Source of the DNA: Anoplolepis gracilipes
Taxonomy: Eukaryota > Arthropoda > Insecta > Hymenoptera > Formicidae
Reading direction: 5' to 3'
DNA: 64,000 nt
NCBI RefSeq assembly: GCF_047496725.1
Contig: NC_132973.1
Location: forward strand, 1,029,501 to 1,093,500
This document shows positions 37,576 to 52,845 of this stretch, one piece after another (position 1 is the first letter of the stretch; each line of letters starts with the position of its first letter). Under the pieces are notes generated by a model. That model saw only the letters and a program-made list of their open reading frames with translations. It searched no databases and was not told the origin of the DNA. The translations under genes and the position numbers were made by a program.

Positions 37576-38974
37576 CCTTGGGTGAGTCGATAATAAGCTC
37601 ATTAATCATTCGAATAATTGATATATCGAAATATAAATTTAGAAAAAAGTGCAATCTGCTGATGAATTTAATTCAGTTTTAAATAAACCGCATTTTTTTT
37701 TTATTTTTCGATGATCCTCGCAAGAGTGAGGATCTTGAATTTGAGGCGCGATCTTCTTGAGACCAATTACAAAATTTGCATGAAAATTACAAAGTGCAAT
37801 AAGCGTGCACTTTGCGCGTATCACTAGAATTTTAACCGGTCATAAAAAACGAAATGTGCCTTTCTAAAAAAAAATCCAACGACCAATAGGTAAATAGGTA
37901 TACCCTTGCGTGAGATGAAGCTTTTGCCGCACACTTATAAATGCAAAGAGCATGACGGTTTAGCGGTGCGAAAATAATTAAGACACCGTCAACACGGTTA
38001 GCATGCATTAAAATTAAAGTGAATAATTTCATTATATCGGAAAAGCCTTCAACGTATAATTAAAGGCTCGCTCGTCTACGCTTCAATTAATTTATCAGTC
38101 GTTTAATCGTCTCCTATCTCTGTTGCTTGTTCGATCAGTAAATTAACACTTTTGCAACACAAGTATGTATACATTATCTCAGTGTATTTTACATTTAAAT
38201 TGGTTTTCTTTTTATTTTGTCTGATCACTACTCTTAATTTTGTTATTTGATTTTATTCATAATATAGTTTAATCATATTTAAATTTTATTTTAATGTTAA
38301 TCGAGAAAAAAGGAGAGAGAGGATAACAATTTCCTGAGACAATTTGACATACGTATTCTTAAATGTGATAATTATATTTCTTAAGTTTGCGTCTAATATA
38401 ACATTAAATATACGCGTGAAATAAAATATGTATTATTTTTCTCACTTTCACTTTCTAAAGGAATCAAATTATAATATATTCGTGAATTTGATTTAAAAAA
38501 AAATTAAATTTGATCCGGTATTAATACCATCTCAATCTTTTTTCTTTCCATATGAGAGCTTACGGGATGATGAATTGTTCCCGGATGAACTACCACTTCC
38601 GTTTATTTCGAAGGCGTAAATCATTCCGAAGGCTCCATCAAGACGAACGTGAAATCGATTCGCCATGGCAATTACTCTTGCATGCATATTACGAATGACG
38701 AACCGAACGGCGGTAAAGGAGGGTGGTATGCATTATGCATTGTTAATCTAGCCTAGCCTCGCCAATTACACGAGCGCTAGTCCCACACGGCAATAGCATT
38801 GAATTTCGTTCGGGGGCTCTCGATGGGTGATACATAACACCTGCCACCCACATCGTGTACAACACGTATTTTGGACACGTTCCGGTAAGACAAAGCGGGC
38901 GTTCTCTTTCGCGTGACAAATTTCCATATCCTAATCTAATCAGTCATGTTCCGCAAAGTGACTTCTCTTTTACT

Positions 38975-38975
38975 T

Positions 38976-39000
<25 letters not shown>
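38975..39000. repeat. (CT)n microsatellite
   Basis: About 12 CT units, with CT-rich flanks. Confidence 0.95.
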
Positions 39001-39008
<8 letters not shown>

Positions 39009-40494
39009 TTCATTGGCGATAAGAAAATGAATAATTAAATAATGTATTCAAATGAAAGTAAGACAATTAGATATAGAGCTCATTAAAAATCTCACGCGTA
39101 ACACGGTTTCTCTATGAAAAGCTGAATAATTTTTTAAAAAAATGAAGATATGATCTCTTTCAGACATACATATTATAACTCTATTGGGAAACTTAATACA
39201 CGAGAGTGTGATGATGATGTTCTTCGTTCCTCGCGTGACAATGATGCAATGTAACATTAATTCTTGCATATCAATTAAATGGCGAATATAAATGTTATCA
39301 ACGGTAATAAACTGTTTATACTAACAACAAGAAGATAAAATTTTTTGCTGCTTATTATAAAGAGAAAAAAAGCATATATATTTTATATATGCAGTTAAAA
39401 TTAACTGTAGCATTCTAATCAATAATATTATTGATGTAAAAGAAAAATATAATTTCTTAGATGCATTTTCTCTGCAGTAACAATCTTATTGTTATCTACG
39501 CTACTGTTTAGAGTTATCTTATACACCTTTCTTCGGTGCAATTGCATTGCTGTTGTCTTCTAAATAAACAAAGGACGCGTATCAGCGCATCCTCAGAAGA
39601 GACAAATAGAGAATTACGAGAAAGCAATTTCGTTTCCTAGAAAGTGCGTTGAAAGAAAAAAAGGTGTCAAAATCATTTCGAGATTTGCAGTAATTTTGAA
39701 AAGCACTTAATCAGTGCATTCGTACAGATATTCGTGCATTTCGCCGGTCAGCTGCGCATATCGCGTGGAGAGAACCGTTTTACGATTTTAATTCTATTTT
39801 TGCACGAGAGAATTCCGTCTTCATCTAAATTGACGGCAAGTTGAACGGATGAATAGCGGGCTTAAAAACTCAAGAAAATCATGACAAGGGCCGCTGAAAC
39901 GTTTTTAAATTTAATCCCATTTGTATACAGAACCTTGAGGGAAGAGAAATATGCACTTAAGGGATAATAGCAAAGTAAAGATTTATTCGCGTCCAAATAA
40001 GGCAGGCACGATATAAAATACTTCAAACACAGGAAATTAATATCCGCAGTTCTGAATTTTAAGTTTATCGGAATTTCGCCTGTCAGGATAACATTTACAA
40101 AACATTCATCTCGAGATCGACAACAGACACGTCTGAAACATAAACAGACATAAAATGAAAAGAACAGTCACTTTCACACTTGAACTACTTAGGGAGGACG
40201 AATTTTATACCCACGTTAATTTGTCTTTGCTTTTATGCTTTCCATTCCCGTCACCTATTTCGTTGCTTTATTTCTAACTTGTGTCTGTACAATATTGACA
40301 CTTCTGTATTTTTTACATTATATCTGTTATAATCAATCACTTTTTGATGATGTAGCTAGCGCTGCAAACCAAACTGTCAATATGCAATTCATCATTCATT
40401 TCCAACCTGGATATTTGCATATTTACATAAAATTTATATAAATATATAAATAAATAAATTTATATATATATATATATTTATACATGTTTTATAT

Positions 40495-40524
40495 AACATG
40501 CATATATATATATATATGCATGTT
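40495..40524. repeat. perfect 30-bp palindrome
   Basis: AACATGCAT...ATGCATGTT is exactly self-complementary over 30 bp with a TA core. It follows a separate TA microsatellite at about 40461-40477. Confidence 0.9.
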
Positions 40525-43500
40525 ATTTTCATTACCAAGAGATAGCATCAAATATAAATATTTAAACCCTTTTTAACTTTATTATTCTAAAAGTAAAATT
40601 CGTTCACGAGGAGAAAAAATAAATATAATCTGAAGTTTTAATAAAATTGAAATTCATTAACGATGAGAAAGAAACAATATTGGCAACTTAAAAAATCAGT
40701 ATCATGTATACTTCAATGTTAGAAAATTAAATCATAGCCCGCAAAAGAAAGAAGGAACAAAGAAATCGGAAAGCTAAAATCTCTAAACAGATGGAAGCCA
40801 ATAAGATACAATAATCCAAAATTCTATTGATTCTAAAGATATCGATGAAATAAACGAGATTAAAAACTTTACTTTTCGCTGCGTAAACACTGAACCGCAT
40901 TCTCACACTTCTTCGTACGAAATTGGCAATTTCATAAAAAAGTTACCGCATATACGAGAATGCACCTGTGGTAGTGTGGGATAAGTCAGTCAAAGTTACG
41001 CGCTGTTCCCATGGACTTTAAATGAGAATGTTTGACAATCATGTCAGTGAAAAATTATTCTATTCAATTTGCATCAGATTCTTGCTGACATATGCATTTC
41101 TCTTTTTTTCATTATTATTGTTAATACTAATCCATTTTAAGCAATTCATGTAGTTAAACATAATTTGTCAGTCTTTATCAGTCTTATCTCTATCAGTCTT
41201 ATAATGCTTGATTTCAATAAAAATATTAAATTTTATATAATAATAACAAAAAATGAATCTAAAATCTTGAACAAAATTTTTTCTCAGTTACAGTAAGAGA
41301 TTATTCTTTATTGCCTTTATCTATGTTTTATCATATCTATAAAATTGAATTATAAAATAATAGTAAAAACAATTGAATTTTTTACGCAATTTTCGAAAAC
41401 ATCTTAATTGATATGCTTATGATTACACACGTTCCGATTCTAATGTTTCTTTGTTCGTGCTATTGAATTTATATTTTTTTTCTCAAGGTATTGTGAATGA
41501 ATGAAGGAGAATCACATCTTCTGTTATCTTGTTCGGTACGTTATTAAAGAATAAAATCTCCCCTAAAAAAACGAAATTGGAACAGGCTTATCTTCCAATA
41601 GCAGGAGCCATTTATAGTCTCATCAACGGTGGTGATCCCCAAATCTACGCAATCTACGATCTGCTAACGCGGAGAGCCTCGTGTCGTCGAGGACGCGCAA
41701 TGATCGACACGTGAGCAATATTGCAAAATATACGAAAACGGAAGATATGGGAAAACGAATAGCGTCAAATCAAATTCACTAGTGAAGCACGCAAGCAGGC
41801 ACGCACAAACGATTTGTATCGTCGTTTCGAACTTATAAGTTGTCGTTTACTTTCAATTTCAACTCTCGAGCATCCTTATTCGTATCGCATTTAACGTACA
41901 CCGGTCGATACTCCTGCTTGTGCTTTTTCCTCCTGCAATACATGAACCCTATAGATATAGGACGCGGATCGTCTCGATATTTTTATCCAGAAGAAAAATC
42001 GACATCGAATATCGACAACGTCAGAATAATACGACGTGTATTTCGCCGAGTATTGAAGCATCTTGCGTGAGTACAACAGTTGTTCTTTCAACGCGAAACA
42101 ATATGAAATATTTGTCTTACTTCTTGTATAACGTTGACGTATTAAATAGAAGCAAAATTCAAACGTTTGAAAACACTAGTTTGTCTTTTCAGTTTCAAAT
42201 TAAATATTGTATAATATAATATTTAATTTAAATAAACGTACATGTATGCGAATAAAGTTTTGGGCGGCACAAAAAAGTATACATCTTACTAATCGGATTC
42301 GCTAACAGTTATGTAATTCGATTGCAATAATTGTTCTGGAAAAAAAAAAAAAAAAAAGAGAAAGAGAGAGACAGAGTCGGTGTCGATTTTCTACTTTAAT
42401 CTCTTCATATGTAAATCTCCAAATCGAAAAATTCAATCTCATCCCTCCGTGAACCTCCAATTTCTATGTTTTTAAAGGGGCGGTGGAAACGTTGCGAGAG
42501 AAACACTTCTCTTCCGAGCTTTTCATAAAACACTTGAACACCATCAGGAAAGTTAAACGGAATTTCATTCCGCAGATTAATTCTCAGTATGATATTTGAT
42601 GTTTGACAATTGAGAATGGTGAGTACTCACTCGAAAGACCTTAATGAATCCGCCCCGTTTTTTCGCACTGGAAATTAGATAGAGATCTCTTATTTTCACG
42701 CTCGTATGCTCTTTTCATATCGCGCTTTAAAAAGCGGCGTTCATCCGTAGTGCGAACGAATCAATTAAAGGTAGAGAAATCTCTCGACAAAGCTTAAGTG
42801 ATCCTGCACACCTTCCTACGCAAAATTTTTCTCCGCCGAGCATTTCAGAGGGTGACAGTGCCTACGTTCGATATTACGAGAAAGGGGCTATTGCTCCACT
42901 ATAAACCCAGATTCTATTTTTGGCACGCGGTCTAGGCTTTAGATTGCGCGTTGTACCGTTCATGTGGCCGCGCACGACTGCACACATGCACCGCGCTCAT
43001 TTCCGGGTTTGATCATCCATTCTTTCTACGGATCGGTCGTTTAGATGCAGTTATATTCTGCTATTTTATCAAGAGAAAAAAGAAGATTCCGAAAGAAGAT
43101 GGAGTATGCAAAGGAGCTTCTCGCCTTGTTAGGCTCGCTTTACTTTGTTGTTCCAAGCGATGTAAAAGCAAAAGGCTGATGTTGAATACCGCATCAAAAC
43201 TCATTTAATGCGTTTATCAATATTATTTATCGTAGAAAAGCGATTTTAAACTCTTACGATGACTGTGAAGTGTCCATTGTTTGAATTTTAAATTTAAATA
43301 ATGAATAACGCGATAAATAAATATAATGTATAAATTTAATAAATAATCAAAGAGTTGCATCGATGAAAGCTTCGGTGATTATTTTACGTGTGATATGTGA
43401 TTCCTTTTCTCCGTATATACGATTCTTTTTATCGCTATATTTTCGTAATCACTTGTTCGAACTTGATGTAATTTTGTGTGAAAGTAGACCATGATGAATA

Positions 43501-45861
43501 ATAATAAGCTCGCAATTTTTCCCCTGTAAAGAAGAATATAGCTCACGAGACCGTGCGAGGATGACAAAGGTTCAAACGCACGGTGCACTTTGTGCCCATA
43601 AATAGCGTTAGATATTCGAAGCATACTGTTAATACTAATAATGACGCTTTACTTACTTGTTGAACAGTTTACGCTCTTCATTCGTACTCTGCAATAAGTA
43701 GGAACTATAATATTAGCACTGTGCAGAAACATGCAACTCGAATTATTAAATAAGCGAGAATGCAATACATGGTAAAAACTACCTCCAATTTTATACCTCG
43801 TTCTGTAATTCCCTCTCTCTTTCTTTCTCTTTTTCTCTCTTTAGTTATAGATATTTTGACCAATTACGAGCTGTAAACATATAGTATGTAATTAACTATC
43901 AATTATTCAAGTTAACTTTATTCAAGTAAATTAAATAAATATATTTCTAAAATCATTTTCTTCCTTTATTTAGCATTATTATAGATTTGAAGATTGTCAT
44001 TCACTACAAGAGAATCTATTATTGCGATTTTTATCCGTAACATTATAAAAACATAGAATATAGAAATAGGAATAATAAATACATCACACGTCGCCTATGT
44101 GAAATTGCGTTTCCGATAGTTTTCAATTTTCAAACTGTACCAGCCACAGTGAAGGACGTCTGAATATTACATTGCGGAACTCGATGCTCTCGTAAAGACA
44201 ATCGAACGTAAAAAAAAAATTCATTAAATCGAGTTGATCGACATGCGATCTACGAATGCACTCCCGGTCGCAAGAACGATGTGAACTGGTAGATTTTATT
44301 GTCAATTTCGCCGCGTCGTCGATCTTATAATAGAACAAAGCTTCGTCTTTGCGATATATTTATCTTTTTTCTGAAAACTCAGACGTAATAAGGCATTCTT
44401 ATTGTTGAGAGAGCACCTCGTCGACCAATCACATAAGATTGAAGAATTATTCCCAATTATCAGAGAACACGTTATATACAGATAAATTAAAAGAAAATTA
44501 AATTTCTTTCCTAGCACAAAAACGTCGCTGTCCAACACATGTCGAAATGGTTTATGACACTTTTCAGCATCAAATTACCTTTTTGCTCCAGGGATATGTG
44601 CCGATATAAGTTCATCATTGGTCGGTGATCTCTTCCCGAAATCCCTTTATTTTGCCATTTTCGTGTATTGTTATATTGTAGAAAATAACTAGAAACGATT
44701 TTTTTATTATATTATACATATAAATATAATATTAACTGTACCTATCGCATATAAAATAAACGTTTTTCTATTTTTTCGATGAGTTTCAAGATTTCGATAA
44801 ATATTCGAGAAAAATCCCTCATGTTATATATTTTTATATAAATCAAATAGCTGTGAGATGGATCAACGTCGTTACAATGATATCGATATAAAAAAAAAGA
44901 TCATAGGAAGAAACAGAAAAGAGAATTTTTATTCAAGTTTGTAAATATCATCGAATATTTTCAACATGTAACATTTTTAATTTACGATAGCCGTTTTCAA
45001 GTAAGTGGAAACAATTCGAAATTTGACTGACGGAGAAATTAAACGGTGTTTCGGACAGTTAAATACACGTGTTTCATTACGGGAGAGAATAATTTCGTGC
45101 ATTATACACATCGTCGAAAAATTACTGTAGCAAAAAACATCGGTAAAAACATAGACGATGCGTGGAGCTGGACGATTTATCTAAAGCACATTTAGCACGG
45201 GCGATGAATGAAAATAAAACGAGAGAGGAGTGCTTGAGTTGACTGATTGTTAATTGTAATTTTCCAGCTATTTCCATTGGCGAAAAGCCATGTAAAGATT
45301 TCTTTGTAATGCAAGAGATATCGTCGAAATCAATTTAACGCATTCAAAGGGCATGTATAATAAGAGGAACTAATATATGGTATGTAATCCTAACAATTGT
45401 TACACGAAAACAAAGAGAAAATATTTGCAGTAAATACGAACGGGTTCGAAAACAAAAGTGCAATATCCGAACATTGTACAGTAAATCACGTTTATTGCAC
45501 GAAATGAGGATATCATTAACGATGCTTAAATCAAATGGGATATTTATATACACCCACACATGAGAAATATTAATTATTTTTGACTGTATAAAGTGACTAT
45601 TGCATAATAGCATGTTATCGTAATTTTTTTTGTAGACCTCGGTGAGTATTACAATACCTTTAGATTGCTTATGTACTATGTTTCACTCACGCCTTTTCCG
45701 CATCATTTCTGTTACATTAGTGCAAATCTTTCGTGGACAATTTTAATAAAGCTGACAATGTGAAAGAGCTATGTTTCATATTTACTAATAATAGGAACAA
45801 TAATAAATATATGTACATAAGAAATATACATAAACAAAATAACTATAATTTATAATAATCA

Positions 45862-45865
<4 letters not shown>

Positions 45866-45895
<30 letters not shown>
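45866..45895. repeat. (TA)n microsatellite
   Basis: About 14 TA units. Confidence 0.93.
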
Positions 45896-45900
<5 letters not shown>

Positions 45901-48900
45901 ATGAATAATAATACATATAATAATAAATAATTAAATAAGTAAATAGAAACAATAAACGTGATCAATAAGCGTAATAATAATAATATACAAGTTTATTTTT
46001 ATTGTGTCAATTTTTAAGAATAAAATATCCAACACGTTTTAGTTTAGGCAACAGCTTACAGAGATATTTCGAAGTGTCATATTCCTATCCAGAATAATCG
46101 CTACTCCCTCACATTCCCATTTCTCACTGTAATACTTGTGCAATGTCATAGTCAAATTGTCTGCCGACGAAGACGAAGGACTTCATTTAGTGAGTATTGT
46201 GTCGATCCATAAGTTCCGGATGCTTTGTAGCGCCGCTTAATAGTTATTCCGCGTTTTACGCGGAAATATGATAACAACTTACAAAAGAGGGTCTCGTGAC
46301 TCTTGGTAATTTAATTGCCATTGGCGGAAAGTTCTTACTTAAGAAACTCTCGTGAAGACTTTCGTACAGAACGGAGTTCTCATTACATCGAAAATCGAAT
46401 TGATGGAATTAGATTAAATTAAAAAAAGAAAAAAAATAAAAAAAGATAGCGTTGCATACGTAAACTCCTCCGCTGCAGGTGAGCTTTTAGACGTGCGAGA
46501 CATATCGATGTTATTTATTTGTGGAAATAGCTTGCGGAGGCGTTAGAGGGCCTGGATAACTTCTCGTGAACTATTTAATAAACTTTATAGTTTACCATTT
46601 ACAACTGTCATACATCAGAGTGTATACTCGCTTACGTATGATATATTATTCATCAGTGTGATTTTAACCTATTTTCATGTTAAGTATGATAAATTCTCCA
46701 AGTTTACAGTCTCTTGTCTCATGCGAATACTACTATATTTAGCGCGTTACTGATAAGTCATTTAAGATATTTTAATGATGAAAGCAATTCATCTTATTAT
46801 TCTCGATTAACGCATTAACAAGCTACCGGTTACGTGATTCGTCGCTAATAAAAAAACTTATTACTCTGTCATCTTATTACTTTTATACCCTTACGTCACA
46901 TGACATAATAAAGAGACGAAGGAAAGTTCATGTCTTTATAAAAATATCAAATCCTTGAGACGTAGAGTTGCAACACAGACGGAAGAAAATATAGAGGATT
47001 ACGTAACGCGGTAGTAGATAGATGCAGTGCAGATGTTTCTCTAGACATACTCATCTTCTCCTTCGCAGAATATTCTTTCTAATCTTATACAACGATTCGT
47101 GAACAAGTATAACCTTTCAAAAGAATTAAGTTAAGCGAGGATAAGCGCGAGCCAAGCACAAAAACGTCAAAGTTTTGGAATTGGTTTTGCATTATTTGCC
47201 TTTTTTTTTTTTTTTAGCGAAGTTTGAAACTTGGGCGCATTGTGCAGTGTTTCCTCGCTTCAAATAGTTCTTTTTAGATTGGTAAACGCGAAAAAAATGT
47301 TCTTACTTTCTACGAGAAGATGAATTGAAACTTTTTTCAGCATGATAATTTTCGCGCTTCTTACAGAGAAAGCGTTTGCGTTGTTCTTCAAGTTTAATTA
47401 TGCGTATGACATTGGAATAGTTTGACGAAGTGGAAGATTGATTTAATACACACCAGGCGAAGAATGGTGCCCGCCAATTAATGCACGAAGCGACTCTGGT
47501 GCGAAACTCATCGTTAATCGAGAAGCCTTGTAGCTATCGATTCGTGTGATTTTGCTAACCAAGGTCAATCTCATTATATTAATAAATTCCAGAACATACA
47601 GTGCTGTTTGACCTTGCATTACGCGCCATTTGTCTGTCTTCTCTTGGTGTTATCATATCTTCATCGGCACCGTCTGAATTTATTCAAACAGAGCAGATAT
47701 TTCCATTATATGCCACTCGAGTAATGAGGTTTTCAATCGATTTGAATATTGTGCACATGCACGTACGAATTGAACCGCATATTCGAACGCATATCCCCCA
47801 AAAAAATAACAAAATTTAATTAGACCCACAAGTCGTTCGTTTGTTGTATAAGAAATATTTGTTGATGTAATTTGTAAAATGCAATATTTGATTTGTATGC
47901 GTTTTAGTGTTTAAAATATTTAAAATAATGCAATATATCACAGTAATTTTGATACTTCGGTCTATGTTCTTTTGTTGTTTAATTAACAAGTGAAAAAGTA
48001 GCCAAGATAGGGAATTCTGAGATTAATTATACACGTATAATTTCAACGCTAATAGTTACTGTATCGTTGGTGTATATTTGCCAGGCAGATTAGCCATATC
48101 ACGATATCTTAATTAAACATCTCGCCAAGCGCGATTATCGTAAAGAGTAAACTTTGTTTTTTTCAGGTACATTTTCTTTTCAGCATAATTTTATATTTTA
48201 TTTATATTATAAAATATTTATAATATTATAATATAAACAAAATATTTATAATTATTAAGTAAAACAGAAAAATTTGAAAAATATTTTGAAATCTCTGAGA
48301 AAAATAATGTACACATATATATGTAGCTATTATATGTGTTAAGATTAACTATTCGTGAAAGGATTTTATACATTAAAACTAAACATATATGTGTGTATGT
48401 ATTTAAATATCTCTGTAGAGATTAAATGCATTCATGCGTTATCATTTAAAGACAAAAAGTTATCGGTACTGAATGTGACGTAAGCAGGAATATGCAGTAT
48501 TTAGTAAACCCGTATGTACATTTTAGTTCTGAGTCTAAGTAAATCCATGTAAATAGCCAGACTAACATTTTGAAAAGTTCAATGGAAAATATATATGGAA
48601 ATACATATGGAATTAAATATAATAGAAGCATAACGAATATATGAAACACGAGGACAGAAAGTTAGTGATGGAAAGGAACTGTATTATCAGAATCCAAAAG
48701 CAATTTATTGAAGTTCAACGATGTTTACCGAAGCGTAGTCCAACAGGCTGGTAAAACGCAAGCTTGTAAAACATGAATTCACTTCTAACTCGGTTACTCA
48801 TGTGTATGTACTTCACGTTCGCGATAAAATGATTCGAGTATCACAAGCGTCCACAGAATCGTAAGATAAAATTTTCAAATGACGTACGAAAAAATAAAAT

Positions 48901-49449
48901 TACGAGAAAAATAAGAAGAATATAATAACTCGCGATATAAATTCTGTTTCAAAGTAAGTCACGTTCATTAATGTGTGTATACGTGATATACTGCTCGCTA
49001 ATAGTCTGTGGTTAGAACTTGGCGGAAATTGATTAATACCTACGCGAGAAGGTTGAAGAAGTGCTCCTCGCTCATCGAAGAATGTTTTTAGCCTGAAAGT
49101 TGCAAGCTACTCACGAAAGTTTGAGCGTAACAAATAATAATGTAATATTATCTATACCAAATAATTATACAAAATATACAAATAATAATTATTATAAAGT
49201 AAAAATTAGAATGTCTAGAGCGAGTTAATATAATAAGCACTTCAAATATTTGCGAAATACAACTTGAAGCGTGTCAAAACGATTCGTCATGACATTATAA
49301 TAAAGAAAATGGATCAATCTCTTTTTTTGTTTAATTAACAAACATAAATTTGTTTGTTTAAAATAGTTTCATGTTGTTATACTTTCTGAACGATATTCTC
49401 ATGATGTGGAAATATTTTGAAATTATATTGTTGTAGAAATGCAAACAAA

Positions 49450-49472
49450 GAGAGAGAGAGAGAGAGAGAGAG
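49450..49472. repeat. (GA)n microsatellite
   Basis: About 11 GA units. Confidence 0.95.
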
Positions 49473-49642
49473 TGAAAAAAGTATAAAAAACAACATTGTA
49501 GTTTCGCAAAACTTGAATGCAACTCAATTGTTCCACTCAACGATGCAAGGCAAAGAATTTTCATGCCAACGTGATCATCCTCGCTTGGAATTGACAGGGT
49601 CAATTCCAAAATTTAAATTACTCCGGGAAGTTTATTTGACAT

Positions 49643-50211
49643 AGGGTAAACTAGGGTATGATGGCCATATGGAAAAGATGACCATAGGCTGTAATTTTTT
49701 CAATAATCGCTACATAGTGCGCTTTTTTAATCATTATCGAAGATAATCGATATTTACAGTAGTTTATGTGCATACATTGTTTGAAATAACTTTATTGTGA
49801 ATCTTATATCATATTTTTACTTTTGACTACCTGCAAACTTTTTCACGTGTCCATTAAAAACTGTTATGTTAACGTCGAATAAATTACAGTTCAGCTATAT
49901 CGTAATCGACGTTAGACATATTATAAAGAGTGTGTAAATTGATATTAAATGACCTATAATTTTTATTTTCGTTTTCACTATTTTTTTATAAATACTATGG
50001 CTATCTTTCCGTCACTATGGTCATCTTTTCCTTAAAAGTTGGATAAGACGGCCAATACTTATGTTGTATTATTTTGATAATATAAAATTGCTATTAAATA
50101 TTTTCCTTTTAATTTCGATAATATGTCAAACACTATTAAAAAATAACAAAAATAAAAGTATGTTTTTTGCATTTAAAAAAAACTATGGCCATCTTACCCG
50201 AGTTTTACCCT
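49643..50211. mobile_element. MITE-like element with 26-27-bp terminal inverted repeats
   Basis: The left end (49643-49668) is AGGGTAAACTAGGGTATGAT followed by GGCCAT. The right end (50185-50211) is the reverse complement of AGGGTAAAACTCGGGTAAGA followed by TGGCCAT. The two differ at only a few positions. Subterminal copies of the ATGGYCATCTTT motif occur near 49676 (inverted) and 49996-50036. The 569-bp interior has no ORF, so this is a non-autonomous DNA-transposon remnant. Flanks ACAT and TATA suggest a TA-like target duplication but do not prove it. I cannot assign a superfamily. Confidence 0.72.
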
Positions 50212-52264
50212 TATAACCCCTGAGAACTCGAGAGAAAGAAACGATCGACAATCTCTTTTCCTGAATATTGCACCGAGTTTATGTTGCGATCATCTGGTAT
50301 AAAGCCTCTAAATCACTGATTCTAAGCGAATACGTAGGTACGCGTGGCACAATGCGGCTAATTTATGCGGCGAGCATTTCTTGCGGTGTCGGAAGTACCT
50401 TTAAGCGATGTAGCGCGATCGGAATTGCTACGGAATTCCAATATCAATGTGGTTTTAGTGGCCAGCAATTCTTATTTATTACCTTCGATCGCATTATATA
50501 TTCGACTCTTGATAGTCGCTTAACGTTATCAGAAATAAAATATTTGATTAACAATTAACCATTATTGAACATTTGATTGTTCCTTTAGAGATTTTTACGG
50601 CTTAATAATGTTAATTTAGATTTGACTTAATAAACACATACTATGTATTATTAAAAGTTTTAAGTAAATAAACTTTGTTAAGAAAATATTTATACGCATC
50701 ACAGATTTTATATAGGAATTTATACCAGCTTGTTTTGGAAATCTAGTATCTTACTTTCCTTTTAAACTATACTCTAGTAATTTAATATTATATTATTACT
50801 ATATATACACCTTCTGTCAGGACTTGCATGCGTAGGCGTCTTTCACTACAGTCCTGAGCTACTAGCTTAACTAGCGATTAAATAGACTACGCAGTAAAAA
50901 GCATGGTGTTCAACCTTGTTAATATAATATATAATAATAACGTCATTAATAACATTATTAGTATGATATATAATAATGTGATAAGAATATTTATTTTGCG
51001 TTAATTTTTGAACTCTTAAACTCGTCGTCGAATATAATTAATAAAATCTAAAATATTTATTTTGTTACTTAAAATAAGCATAATAATAATAACCTAGTAT
51101 CGACCTTTTTCCAAAAAATGTGAATATGATTCCTGATATTTTTTTTATCAACATTTAAGCATGAAATTCACAATGTTGAGAATAATTCAAATTAATTAAA
51201 GCGAACAATGTTTGAAGAGAGCAGCGATAAAGTTGAAAAGAGAATTATACGATGGCCTTCGTTTACTTAACGGAAAATAATATTACAAAATTTTCCGCAA
51301 AGAGAGAAAGATGGAGCGCCCGTGACACGAATATGGTTAGTTACCTTTATGTATTTAATATTGTAACGCTGCCGAGCCTTTCAATGCTACAGCTGTGCGT
51401 TAAAAAGTTAAGACATTGCAGTAGTGCTCTTTTATAAAAACAAAATTAAAATCGCGGACTAATTTTGGCGCGCTTCTTTCACAGCAAACATAAAGAGGAT
51501 AGAGACTAAATTTATCATTAGACGTCATCGTTGTCATGTAAAAATGACACATGTTACAGTTTTCTGTATATGTTTTATTGATGCCATGCGTGAGTCTTTG
51601 ATGGTGTATTTGAAAAGCCTGGTAATGATAATGGCATGTTTCACGTAACTTCAGCAAAATTGACAACATCGTCTGTTCGATCAGGTCGAGAAGACCAGAA
51701 AACATCTGTGTCGCGACGCGCCTTTAAGCTAGTTAACTCTGATGCGTATTGATGGTAGTAAAATGCTCAAGCCAAGTTACGTATCCCGTTTGACTAATCA
51801 CGTAATTATTGTTACACCCCTGCCGTGACCTCGAAAGAAATCTCGTTAACCTACACCCTACCTACACTCTTACATCCTACACATGCAATGTATGTTCTAT
51901 GCAATGTACTTTATATGATATAACCACTTTGCAAATATATGTGTTTCTCGGCTGCATAACGTTAAGATTAAAAGTGCGACGAATGCATTGTAACAAAATT
52001 GAAAAAAACTAGGAAATTTTTAAAATTTTATTCGTGAAACTTTCCATACGCTGTAGTAAAACCTGTGTACGACACTGTTGTACACAGATATGATATTTCA
52101 TGTACTATTAATTTCTAATCTAAATACACATATACATATATACAGAGTATTACTATAAAATATTACGATATAACTTTTTAACCATGCGAATAGACCATCA
52201 TAACCATATACCTTGATCTACAAAGCGTATCAAGTTCAAACATTCTCGATCATAAAGGAGAGAG

Positions 52265-52268
<4 letters not shown>

Positions 52269-52335
<67 letters not shown>
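52269..52335. repeat. (GA)n microsatellite, 67 bp
   Basis: About 33 uninterrupted GA units, the longest microsatellite in the window. Confidence 0.97.
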
Positions 52336-52339
<4 letters not shown>

Positions 52340-52845
52340 AATGTTCTTTTATGATATTTCACATAAATTTTGCCGTTTATGCTAAGATAATAAAGTTGTT
52401 TCACAGTAAACATGGTGAAACTTATAGTTGCAAGAAACACAATCCGTATAAAACGTGTCCATTATTTGTTTCAAATAATCTGATAATTTCTTATAGTTTG
52501 CGATGCTTTATTTAAATAGTGCGATATATGCTACTATATATGTACATACATCAAGAACAAATCGATCCTGTTACATTCCATTTAGATTCATGTGAAAGCA
52601 TCACTTTATTATTTGATTGAATTCATTGCTTTAAAAGTTTAGTGAAGAATCTTTCATATGTATTGTTATTTATATCTTTCGTTATATATTATTTATTTAT
52701 TTATTCGGCTTTAAACAGTTCGTCAGAAAGCAATTTTCCATTATTTATGGCAATCATGAATAATATAAATATTATTCATTATTGAGTCAACAGCTTTTTT
52801 TTACATCGACAACAGCCTGCGGAGAAAATGAGAGGCTTGGGAATC

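Noticed and set aside
50268..50558. 96-residue + strand ORF beside the MITE
   Set aside because: It has no ATG-supported protein-like core, no splice context and no recognisable family.
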